Origin: Opitutia bacterium
GTDB taxonomy: Bacteria; Verrucomicrobiota; Verrucomicrobiae; Opitutales; UBA953
Length of the DNA stretch: 19,569 nt
Assembly: GCA_947488485.1 (NCBI GenBank)
Contig: CANKZO010000029.1
Span: 1 to 19,569, forward strand
Reading direction: 5' to 3'
Part shown: positions 13,717-19,569 of the stretch, piece after piece
How positions within the stretch are numbered: position 1 is the first letter of the stretch
Layout of the letters: the number at the start of each line of letters is the position of its first letter
Program-made: the position numbers and the translations under genes
Notes under the pieces: generated by a model
The model's database searches: none
Told to the model about the DNA's origin: nothing
Seen by the model: only the letters and a program-made list of their open reading frames with translations

Positions 13717-14579
13717 AGATCGCTGTCCTGGGTTGCGGGTATGTCGGCGCCGAATTCGCCCGGCAGGCCAAGGCGGCCGGCCACGAAGTCCTCGGCGTCG
13801 TTCGCTCCGAGGCGTCGCGCGACAAGCTGCGCGCCGAAGGTATCGGCGCGGAAGCCTTCGATCTCTATGCGGGCGACTGGTCGGCCTTGCCGGCCCGCTT
13901 CGACGCGGTCGTCTACGCCGCGAGTACCGGTGGCGGCGGACCGGAAGCCTATGCGCTGGCTTACGACGTCGGCGTGAAGCGAGCGCTCGCCTGGGCCGCC
14001 GCGGCGGGTGCGCAGGCCTTCGTCTTCACGAGTTCCACCGGCGTGTATCGTCAGGATGACGGACGGATCGTCGACGAAGAGAGCGTCGTCGGCGGTGCCC
14101 CGACCGCGGATGCGATCCTCGGCGGCGAGCGGGCGGTCTTGAATTCCGGTTTCGCCAAAGCCCGCGTGCTGCGCTTCGGCGGGCTGTATGGCCCGGGCCG
14201 CCATCACATGGTCGACCAGTTGCGGCGCGGCGACAGCGTCATCGGCGGACGCGTCGATCACTACATCAACTATCTCCACCGCGATGACGCCGCGTCGTCG
14301 ATCCTCGCGGCGCTCGTCGCGGGTCCCGCGGGTGCGCGGGTCTATAACGTCGGTGATGGGAATCCGGTGACAAAGGAAGCGCTCGCCCGTTGGATTGCGG
14401 AACGCCTCGGTCAGCCCGCCCCCGTCTTCGATCCGTCGGCTCCGGCCGGTCCGCGGGTGGCCAAAGGCGGCCGGACGCAGCCCAGCCGGATCGTGGCGAC
14501 GGGTCGAATCCGGACCGAGCTCAGCTGGAAGCCCGTTTTTGCTGATGTTTTCGCAGGATTAGCCCCTTTTCTGGGCTAA
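13713..14579 (+). CDS. NAD(P)-binding SDR-type epimerase/dehydratase family protein (YeeZ-like)
   Basis: 288-residue Rossmann protein. GCGYVG (7-12) is the GxGxxG dinucleotide loop, and later segments FTSSTGVY, RFGGLYGPGRH and NYLHRDDAA match atypical extended SDRs of the YeeZ type. The usual Tyr-x-x-x-Lys pair is not evident after the TSSTGVY strand, so catalytic activity is uncertain. The start ATG (13713) overlaps the lpxB stop as ATGA, making it the third gene of a coupled operon. Position suggests an envelope or nucleotide-sugar role, but the family has no well-defined reaction. The final seven codons region (14559-14579, TTAGCCC/GGGCTAA) forms a hairpin that competes with the structured porin leader. 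Confidence 0.8.
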   Translation: MKIAVLGCGYVGAEFARQAKAAGHEVLGVVRSEASRDKLRAEGIGAEAFDLYAGDWSALPARFDAVVYAASTGGGGPEAYALAYDVGVKRALAWAAAAGAQAFVFTSSTGVYRQDDGRIVDEESVVGGAPTADAILGGERAVLNSGFAKARVLRFGGLYGPGRHHMVDQLRRGDSVIGGRVDHYINYLHRDDAASSILAALVAGPAGARVYNVGDGNPVTKEALARWIAERLGQPAPVFDPSAPAGPRVAKGGRTQPSRIVATGRIRTELSWKPVFADVFAGLAPFLG

Positions 14580-14620
14580 GTAACCCATAGGGGTGTTGCG
14601 GGGTCTTACCCCGTTAGCCA
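14573..14620 (+). promoter_or_regulatory. Candidate branched RNA structure upstream of the porin
   Basis: Three stems can close a compact junction: P1 GGCTAA (14574-14579) with TTAGCC (14614-14619); P2 ACCC (14583-14586) with GGGT (14591-14594), loop ATAG; P3 CGGGGT (14599-14604) with ACCCCG (14608-14613), loop CTT. P3 abuts the 3' strand of P1. The 5' strand of P1 can instead pair with TTAGCCC at 14559-14565, so two folds exclude each other. I match it to no known riboswitch class. Confidence 0.4.
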
Positions 14621-14637
14621 CGAAACCGTAACAATTG

Positions 14638-14673
14638 CATGAGAGGATGCCGTCGCATTCGCATCTTCTCATG
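14638..14673 (+). promoter_or_regulatory. Hairpin covering the porin start codon
   Basis: CATGAGAGGATGC (14638-14650) and GCATCTTCTCATG (14661-14673) pair over 13 positions: 12 Watson-Crick plus one G-U in RNA, with a 10-base loop. The 3' arm ends exactly on the porin ATG (14671-14673), and the 5' arm holds GAGAGG, the only Shine-Dalgarno-like sequence in the leader. No T-run follows, so it is not a terminator. It would block translation initiation when folded. Confidence 0.6.
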
Positions 14674-16077
14674 AACCACCGCACTAAGCAGTTCCTCGTT
14701 GCCGCCGCCTCCCTCGGTTGCGCACTCACCGCATCCGCCGCCGAGCGGAACCCTGCCCTCGACCTTTTGGTCAAGAAGGGGATCATCACCGCCGAGGAGC
14801 GCGCTCAGGCTCTCGAGCAGGCCGCCATCGTCAACCTTCGCTCCGGACCTAAGGAAGCCGCCTGGTACGAAAAGCTGTCCATCGACGGTTACACCCAGGT
14901 CCGTCACACCGAACAGATGAACGACAAGGCCTACCTCACCGGTGGTCTGCCGGCCGACCGATCTGTCGATCCGAACCAGAACCTCATCATCCGCCGAGGC
15001 CGCTTCAAGCTCGCCGGTGATTTCGGCCGCGTCTACCTCTACACCCAGTGGGACGTCGCCGCCAGCGTCGACTCCGGCACCAGCCGTAATTTCGGCCTGC
15101 AGACCCGCGATATCTACGCCGACATCGCGATCGACGAAGCCAAGGAACACCGCGTCCGCATCGGCGTGTCCAAGGTTCCTTACGGCTGGGTCAATCTCCA
15201 GTCCTCTCAGAACCGCCTCCAGATGGAGCGTCCGGAAGCCCTTAACTCCTCGGTCGAAGGCGAACGCGACCAGGGCCTCTACTACATGTATGCCAGCACC
15301 GAAGATCGCGCCCTGTTCAAGAGCCTCGTCAAGGACGGCTTCAAGGGTTCCGGCGACTACGGCGTCTTCACCGCTGGTTTCTACAGCGGTGCCGGCCTCA
15401 ACCGCGCTGACAACAACGGCGAAGTCCACAGCGTCGTTCGCTTCAGCAAGCCTTGGGTCGCTGCCAGCGGCCAGATGTACGAAGCCGGTGTCGGCGCCTA
15501 TGCCGGTCGCTTCGTCGTGACCCGCGGTGCGGCCGCTGGTCCGGTGACCACGACCACCACCAATGTCGTCAGCGGCGGAACCACCGTCGGCACGTTCACT
15601 ACGCCCACCTCCACTTCCACGTTCCCGACCATCGCCGACAAGCGTGACGAAGTCGACGGCTTCAACGATCGCCGCGCCTCCGCCCACTTCATCATGTACC
15701 CGCAGCCTTGGGGTCTCGAAGCGGAATGGACCACCGGCCAGGGTCCGCAGCTGAACGACGCCCGCAGCGCGATCGGCCAGAGCTACGTGAACGGCGGCTA
15801 CGTCACCCTCAGCTACCGCCACAAGTACGGCGAGCAGTCCGAGCTGACCCCCTACGTCCGCTACAACTACTTCGACGGCGCCCGCAAGTTCGCGGTCAAC
15901 GCGCCCAAGATGGTCGTCAACGAGCTCGACCTCGGCTTCGAATGGCAGTGGCGCAAGGAAGTGGAGCTCCAGCTCCAGTATACCCTCTCCGACGAGCGCT
16001 CGAACACCAGCACCTCCAACCCGGCGATCATCCAGGGTTCCCGCCGCCTCGCCCTCCAGCTCCAGTTCAACTACTGA
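14671..16077 (+). CDS. Outer-membrane porin, phosphate-selective OprO/OprP-like
   Basis: 468-residue predicted beta-barrel. A signal peptide (MNHRTKQFLVAAASLGCALTASAA, cleavage near residue 23-24) is followed by a short helical segment LDLLVKKGIITAEERAQALEQ (30-50), common in porins of this group. RRGRFKLAGDF then the alternating strands YLYTQWDVA and LQLQYTLSDERSN are OprO/P-like, and the chain ends in the aromatic QLQFNY expected for BAM recognition. Residues about 291-320 are a Thr/Ser/Val-rich, low-complexity stretch, probably an external loop. ATG 14671 was chosen because it starts a clean signal peptide; in-frame ATG 14647 would add eight residues. The start is inside a 13-bp hairpin. 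Substrate (phosphate, polyphosphate or other anion) is not decidable. Confidence 0.85.
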   Translation: MNHRTKQFLVAAASLGCALTASAAERNPALDLLVKKGIITAEERAQALEQAAIVNLRSGPKEAAWYEKLSIDGYTQVRHTEQMNDKAYLTGGLPADRSVDPNQNLIIRRGRFKLAGDFGRVYLYTQWDVAASVDSGTSRNFGLQTRDIYADIAIDEAKEHRVRIGVSKVPYGWVNLQSSQNRLQMERPEALNSSVEGERDQGLYYMYASTEDRALFKSLVKDGFKGSGDYGVFTAGFYSGAGLNRADNNGEVHSVVRFSKPWVAASGQMYEAGVGAYAGRFVVTRGAAAGPVTTTTTNVVSGGTTVGTFTTPTSTSTFPTIADKRDEVDGFNDRRASAHFIMYPQPWGLEAEWTTGQGPQLNDARSAIGQSYVNGGYVTLSYRHKYGEQSELTPYVRYNYFDGARKFAVNAPKMVVNELDLGFEWQWRKEVELQLQYTLSDERSNTSTSNPAIIQGSRRLALQLQFNY

Positions 16078-16102
16078 GCTGATCGCCTGAGCGATGTGCT
16101 TC

Positions 16103-16131
16103 GAGGGCCGGCTGGGCAGCCGGCCCTCTTT
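16103..16131 (+). terminator. Intrinsic terminator of the porin gene
   Basis: GAGGGCCGGCT (16103-16113) pairs perfectly with AGCCGGCCCTC (16118-16128) over 11 bp with a GGGC loop, followed by TTT. It begins 26 bases after the porin stop. Confidence 0.88.
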
Positions 16132-16151
16132 CGTTGGCTAATTTGCTGACC

Positions 16152-16179
16152 AGCCCGGACCTTGCGGTCCGGGCTGTTT
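16152..16179 (+). terminator. Second tandem hairpin/terminator before the vsr-like gene
   Basis: AGCCCGGACC (16152-16161) and GGTCCGGGCT (16166-16175) form a perfect 10-bp stem with a TTGC loop, followed by GTTTCAT. It lies 24 bases after the first terminator and 21 bases before the vsr-like ATG. It may be a back-up terminator for the porin or an attenuator for the next gene. Confidence 0.7.
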
Positions 16180-16196
16180 CATATCCATGATACGAC

Positions 16197-16670
16197 ATGG
16201 CGGACATCTATACCCGCGCCGAACGCAGCGCCCTCATGGCCAAGGTGCGCGGGCGTGGCAACCTCACGACCGAGCAGGCCTTGGCGAAGCTTTTGCGGAC
16301 GCAGGGTTGGTCGGGTTGGCGTCGGCAGCAGGTCGTCCGCGGCCGCGCCGCTGGCGGTGAACGTTTCCAGGTGAGGCCGGACTTCGTGTTCGCGGCGCGA
16401 CGGCTGGCGATCTTCGTCGATGGGTGCTTCTGGCATGGCTGTCCGCGACATGGCACGCGCCCGCGCGGCAACGCCGCCTTCTGGCGGGCGAAGTTCCGGC
16501 GCAACCAGGCGCGGGATCGGCGGGATACGCTTCGCCTGCGCCGCGAGGGCTGGCACGTTCTGCGGTTATGGGAGCATGAGCTCAGGGCCAAGGCTCGCCC
16601 TAGGCTGCTGGTGAAGCTGCGCAAGGTCTTCGCCCGGGCACGAAAAAGCCCGACCAAGCGGTCGGGCTGA
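16197..16670 (+). CDS. Very short patch repair (Vsr)-like endonuclease
   Basis: 157-residue PD-(D/E)XK-type nuclease. RSALMAKVRGRGNLTTEQALAKLLR (10-34) is the Vsr N-terminal block. RPDFVF (60-65) contains the catalytic Asp62. FVDGCFWHGCPRHG (73-86) has Cys77, His80 and Cys82, and NQARDRRDTLRLRREGWHVLRLWEHEL (103-129) is the C-terminal block. Vsr nicks next to T:G mismatches arising from deaminated 5-methylcytosine. The conserved His of the E. coli HGCFWH motif is Asp here, a form also seen in other Vsr-like proteins. No cytosine methyltransferase is nearby, so it is an orphan in this window. The protein is very Arg-rich. The last eight codons coincide with the terminator of the opposing gene. 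ATG 16197 has no Shine-Dalgarno. Confidence 0.85.
   Translation: MADIYTRAERSALMAKVRGRGNLTTEQALAKLLRTQGWSGWRRQQVVRGRAAGGERFQVRPDFVFAARRLAIFVDGCFWHGCPRHGTRPRGNAAFWRAKFRRNQARDRRDTLRLRREGWHVLRLWEHELRAKARPRLLVKLRKVFARARKSPTKRSG
16647..16668 (-). terminator. Intrinsic terminator of the coiled-coil gene, inside vsr coding sequence
   Basis: AGCCCGACC (16647-16655) and GGTCGGGCT (16660-16668) form a perfect 9-bp stem with a 4-base loop. On the minus strand it is followed by TTTTCG, whereas the plus side has no T-run, so it serves the minus-strand gene ending at 16692. It lies wholly within the last codons of the vsr-like gene. Confidence 0.85.
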
Positions 16671-16691
16671 TCGTTCGGCTTGGACCGGTGC

Positions 16692-17315
16692 TCAGAGCAC
16701 GCGGTAGTTGGGCGAAGTATTCGGCGTGCCGCGGGGCTGATCGCGGAGGCGGCGGTTTTCTTCTTCCAGTTCGGCGATGCGGGCGAGGGCGGCGGCCAGC
16801 TTGGCGTTGGCTTCGCGGAGGGCGGAGGAGGCGGCCTCGAGGTCGGCTTCGGCCTTCTTGCGCTGGGCGATGGCTTCCTTGAGTTCGGAACCGTTACGGA
16901 GATTGGCGAGCTCGGCGTTGAGTTCGTTGACGCGGGCGTCGGCGACCTGCTTGGCCTTTTCCAGCTCGGCGGCCTTCACGGCGGCCTTGGCGGCATCAGC
17001 CTTGGCCTTGGCGAGGTCGGCCTTCAGCTGAGCGGTGGCCTTGACGGCGTATTCCTTGGCCTCGGCGAGTTCGGAGGCGGCCTTCTTGGCGGCGGCATCG
17101 GCGTCGGCCTTGGTCTGGGCGAGGGCGGCGGCGGCCTTCTCCTGGGCGGATTTGTGGTCGGCGGCGGCCTTAGCGGCGTCGGCCTTGGTCTGGGTCAGTT
17201 CGGCGACCGCCTTGGCGGTCAGGGCCTTGGCCTCTTCTTCGCCATTCCACGTGACGATGGCGATGGCGCCGAAAGCGGCGGCCAGCAGGAGGATGATGAT
17301 TTCGCGAGTCTTCAT
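16692..17315 (-). CDS. Membrane-anchored Ala-rich coiled-coil protein of unknown function
   Basis: 207 residues. One N-terminal membrane helix (IIILLLAAAFGAIAIVTW, 6-23) after a short charged start suggests an inner-membrane anchor with the rest outside or inside the cell. Residues 26-135 are almost entirely Ala, Lys, Glu, Asp with periodic TKADAAK-like units (43-49, 68-74, 103-109), resembling 11-residue amphipathic repeats such as in LEA-like or TolA-like helices. Residues 143-192 form a more classical coiled coil ending AELEEENRRLRD. The tail PRGTPNTSPNYRVL is disordered. No enzymatic motif is seen. ATG 17315 was chosen because it begins the membrane helix. It lies 58 bases after nspC and could share its transcript. 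It could be a cell-envelope spacer protein; function is unknown. Confidence 0.75.
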   Translation of the reverse strand: MKTREIIILLLAAAFGAIAIVTWNGEEEAKALTAKAVAELTQTKADAAKAAADHKSAQEKAAAALAQTKADADAAAKKAASELAEAKEYAVKATAQLKADLAKAKADAAKAAVKAAELEKAKQVADARVNELNAELANLRNGSELKEAIAQRKKAEADLEAASSALREANAKLAAALARIAELEEENRRLRDQPRGTPNTSPNYRVL

Positions 17316-17373
17316 GGTGTCGATTGACGCCCATGTTGCCCGGCTGGTCCCGGGGGTCAAGAACTAGCCCCGC

Positions 17374-18549
17374 TCAGGATAGGCGGTTCTTGTAATCGGC
17401 GTAGCCGAAGCGACGGACCACCTGGACCTGTCCCAGGGCGGGGTCGAAGCTGGCGATCGCCGGCAGGGGTACCCCGTTGAAGGTGGTGTTCTTCACGAAG
17501 GTGTAGTGCGACATGTCCATGAACACCAGGCGCTGGCCGATCTGGAGCGGCGCCGCGAAGGAGTAGTCGCCGATGACGTCGCCGGCGAGGCAGGTCACGC
17601 TGCCGAGGCGGTAGGTGTGCGGGAGTTTGCCCGGCAGGTCGGCATCCATGATGTCGGCCCGGTAGGGCATCTCCAAGGTGTCCGGCATGTGGTTGGTCGC
17701 CGAGATGTCGATGATGGCGATGTCGACGCCGTTATGGACCAGGTCGAGGACCGTGCCGACCAGGACGCCGGTGCCGATGCCGATGGCTTCGCCGGGTTCG
17801 AGGTAGACCTGGATGTGCTGGCCCCAGCGCTGGCGGAAGCCCGTGATGACGCGGATCAGGCGCTCGAGGTCATAGCCCTCGCGGGTGATGTGGTGGCCGC
17901 CGCCGAAATTGACCCACTTCAGCTGCGGGATGAACTCGCCGAACTTCGCCTCGAAGGCCGCGACCGTGCGTTCGAGCACGTCGGAGCCCTGCTGGCACAT
18001 CGTATGGAAATGGAGACCCTCGAGTCCTTCGAGGTCGGCGGCCGACTTGATCTCGGAGCGGAGCGAGCCGAGCCGGGAGCCGGCGGCGCAGGGATTGTAG
18101 AGTTCGACGTCGACCTCGGCGTGCTCCGGGTTGACGCGCAGGCCGAAGGAGATCTTGCGGCCGGCGGCCAGCGCGGCGGCCTTGTGGCGCTTCCACTGCG
18201 TGGGCGAGTTGAACGAGATATGGTCGGCGACGCGGAGCAGATGGGCGAACTCCTCATCCTTGAAGGCCGGCGAGTAGGCGTGGACTTCGCCGCCGAATTC
18301 TTCGCGGCCGAGGAGGGCTTCGTTGATGCCGCTGGCGGTCGTGCCCGCGAGATACTTCGCGATCAGCTTCGCTTCGCTGAACTGGGCGAAGCCCTTGAGC
18401 GCGAGGAGGACCTTCGCGCCCGAGCGGTCCATCACGGAGCGCAGGATGCGTAGGTTCTGCTCCAGCAGGCCGCGATGGAGGACGTGGCAAGGGCTCGGGA
18501 CCTGGCTCAGGTCGACTTTCCGGAAGGCATCGGTGAGGGCGTCGGACAC
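17374..18549 (-). CDS. nspC: Carboxynorspermidine decarboxylase
   Basis: 391-residue fold-type III PLP decarboxylase that removes CO2 from carboxynorspermidine or carboxyspermidine to give (nor)spermidine. LLALKGF (48-54) holds the PLP Lys52. FGGGHH (215-220) and YLEPGEAIG (249-257) bind the cofactor phosphate and substrate. CLAGD with Cys320 is the catalytic cysteine contributed across the dimer. HAYSPAFKDEE and FGYADYKNRLS are family segments. The upstream same-strand gene encodes the partner synthase, which makes this assignment firm. The start is GTG at 18549, giving MSDALTDAFRKVDLSQVPSPCHV; no Shine-Dalgarno is seen. A terminator hairpin 41-62 bases before the start separates it from the synthase gene. 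Confidence 0.92.
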   Translation of the reverse strand: MSDALTDAFRKVDLSQVPSPCHVLHRGLLEQNLRILRSVMDRSGAKVLLALKGFAQFSEAKLIAKYLAGTTASGINEALLGREEFGGEVHAYSPAFKDEEFAHLLRVADHISFNSPTQWKRHKAAALAAGRKISFGLRVNPEHAEVDVELYNPCAAGSRLGSLRSEIKSAADLEGLEGLHFHTMCQQGSDVLERTVAAFEAKFGEFIPQLKWVNFGGGHHITREGYDLERLIRVITGFRQRWGQHIQVYLEPGEAIGIGTGVLVGTVLDLVHNGVDIAIIDISATNHMPDTLEMPYRADIMDADLPGKLPHTYRLGSVTCLAGDVIGDYSFAAPLQIGQRLVFMDMSHYTFVKNTTFNGVPLPAIASFDPALGQVQVVRRFGYADYKNRLS

Positions 18550-18589
18550 GGCGTTGAAATTGGGTGCGTCAGGGGGCGGTGCAAACGAA

Positions 18590-18611
18590 AAGCCCGCTTT
18601 GCAGCGGGCTT
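18590..18611 (-). terminator. Intrinsic terminator/attenuator between the carboxynorspermidine synthase gene and nspC
   Basis: AAGCCCGCT (18590-18598) and AGCGGGCTT (18603-18611) form a perfect 9-bp stem. On the minus strand the loop reads GCAA, a GNRA-type tetraloop, followed by TTCGTTT. It lies 13 bases after the synthase stop and 40 bases before the nspC GTG. Confidence 0.82.
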
Positions 18612-18624
18612 ACGTGGCGGTCGT

Positions 18625-19569
18625 TCAGGCGACCGGAAGTTCCTTCACGTGCCAGGGCAGGCCGCGCTTGTTGAGCTCGTCCATGAACGGGTCCGGGTTC
18701 ATCTCTTCCATGTTCCAGACGCCGGGCTTGAGCCACTGGCCGCCGGCGAGCATCGCGCCGCCGATGGCGGCCGGGACGCCGGTCGTGTAGCTGATCGCCT
18801 GGGACTTCACCTCGGCGTAGCATTCCTGGTGGTCGCAGACGTTGTAGATGAAGACCTTGCGGGGCTTGCCGTCCTTGACGCCCGTGATTTCGCAGCCGAT
18901 GCAGGTCTTGCCCTTCGTGCGCGGACCGAGCGAGGCCGGGTCGGGGAGAAGCGCCTTCAGGAACTGGATCGGGACGATCTGGTGGCCCTGGAAATCGATC
19001 GGGTCGATGCGGGTCATGCCCACGTTCTCGAGCACGCGCAGGTGCGTGAGGTAGTTCTCGGAGAAGGTCATGAAGAAGCGGATGCGCTTCAGGCCCTTGA
19101 TGTTGATCGCGAGGGATTCGAGTTCCTCGTGGTAGAGCAGGTAGCTGTCCTTCGGGCCGACGACCGGGTAGTCATACACCCACTTCACGGAGAGCGGGTC
19201 GGTCTCCTTCCACTCGCCCTTCTCCCAGAAGCGGCCGCGCTGGGTGATCTCGCGGATGTTGATCTCCGGGTTGAAGTTCGTGGCGAACTTGTAGCCGTGG
19301 TCGCCGGCGTTGGCGTCCATGATGTCGATGGTCTCGATCGTGTCGAAGAGGTGCTTCTGGGCGTAGGCGCAGAAGACGTTGGTCACGCCGGGGTCGAAGC
19401 CCGAGCCGAGGAGGGCGGTGAGGCCGGCCTTCTCGAAGCGCTCGCGGTAGGCCCACTGCCAGGAGTATTCGAACTTCGCGAGGTGGGGCGGCTCGTAGTT
19501 GGCCGTGTCGACGTAGTGGATGCCGGCGTGGAGGCAGGCGTCCATCAGGTGGAGGTCCTGGTAGGGCAG
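18625..19569 (-). CDS. Carboxynorspermidine/carboxyspermidine dehydrogenase (synthase), saccharopine dehydrogenase family, 5' end missing
   Basis: 314 residues of the C-terminal part are visible; the frame is open to the window edge, where LPYQDLHLMDACLHAGIHYVDTANYE (first visible residues) begins the second half of the Rossmann domain. The N-terminal nucleotide-binding loop lies outside the window. GSGFDPGVTNVFCAYA, DANAGDHGYKFATNFNPEIN, and SQAISYTTGVPAAIGGAML are typical of this family, distinct from lysine-pathway saccharopine dehydrogenase. The enzyme reductively condenses aspartate semialdehyde with a diamine (diaminopropane or putrescine), giving the substrate for the decarboxylase encoded next. 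The stop at 18625 is followed by a terminator. Family members are about 400 residues, so roughly 85 residues are missing. Confidence 0.9.
   Translation of the reverse strand: MPYQDLHLMDACLHAGIHYVDTANYEPPHLAKFEYSWQWAYRERFEKAGLTALLGSGFDPGVTNVFCAYAQKHLFDTIETIDIMDANAGDHGYKFATNFNPEINIREITQRGRFWEKGEWKETDPLSVKWVYDYPVVGPKDSYLLYHEELESLAINIKGLKRIRFFMTFSENYLTHLRVLENVGMTRIDPIDFQGHQIVPIQFLKALLPDPASLGPRTKGKTCIGCEITGVKDGKPRKVFIYNVCDHQECYAEVKSQAISYTTGVPAAIGGAMLAGGQWLKPGVWNMEEMNPDPFMDELNKRGLPWHVKELPVA

Noticed and set aside
16185..16200. CCATG/CATGG mini-palindrome over the vsr start codon
   Set aside because: A 5-bp stem is too short to claim start-codon control, unlike the 13-bp porin hairpin.
16680..17327. 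Gly/Leu-rich 215-codon frame resembling a keratin or glycine-rich wall protein
   Set aside because: It is the antisense of the Ala/Lys-rich coiled-coil gene, where GCC and AAG codons read back as Gly and Leu. The minus strand has a clear membrane helix, coiled coil and terminator.

Overview
This window is visibly GC-rich, dense bacterial chromosome with no phage, insertion-sequence, CRISPR, tRNA or rRNA signal. Every gap between genes is under 300 bases. The gene content points to a Gram-negative bacterium, most likely Verrucomicrobiota (Opitutae-like). The indicators are lipid A synthesis (lpxB), an OprO/P-type porin with an N-terminal 'LLVKKGIITAEERAQ' segment after the signal peptide, a one-chain glycine decarboxylase, OleC/OleD olefin enzymes, and a carboxy(nor)spermidine polyamine route. 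The taxonomic call is inference from gene content. Few starts carry a clear Shine-Dalgarno sequence.

Layout, left to right. Positions 1-1388 (+) hold the tail of an unidentified gene and an LplT-like MFS transporter. It converges on gcvP (1398-4379, -). A 179-bp divergent region separates gcvP from nth (4559-5182, +). nth converges on a three-gene minus-strand group, oleC > oleD > hotdog thioesterase (8450-5323). The space between nth and the thioesterase is filled by two arrays of a 12-bp repeat facing each other. Upstream of oleC on the same strand lies a second minus-strand series: SirB1-like protein > aroE > prepilin peptidase > small lipoprotein (11406-8507). A strong terminator hairpin sits between the lipoprotein and oleC.

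A tightly coupled plus-strand operon follows: Gfo/Idh/MocA oxidoreductase, lpxB and an SDR-type epimerase (11576-14579), with ATGA overlaps at both junctions. It is followed by a porin gene (14671-16077) whose leader can fold into a branched structure plus a 13-bp hairpin that buries the start codon. After two tandem terminators comes a lone vsr-like endonuclease gene (16197-16670). The rest is minus strand: carboxynorspermidine synthase (5' end off the window) > terminator > nspC > a membrane-anchored Ala-rich coiled-coil protein, whose terminator lies inside the vsr coding sequence.

How the genes work together: oleC/oleD are the last part of the head-to-head hydrocarbon pathway (beta-hydroxy acid formation, then beta-lactone formation). 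oleA and oleB are not in the window. The Gfo/Idh-lpxB pair points to lipid A synthesis, possibly the 3-amino variant. The nspC pair makes (nor)spermidine from aspartate semialdehyde and a diamine. The most unusual non-coding structures are the convergent 12-bp arrays (5180-5319) and the porin leader (14559-14673).
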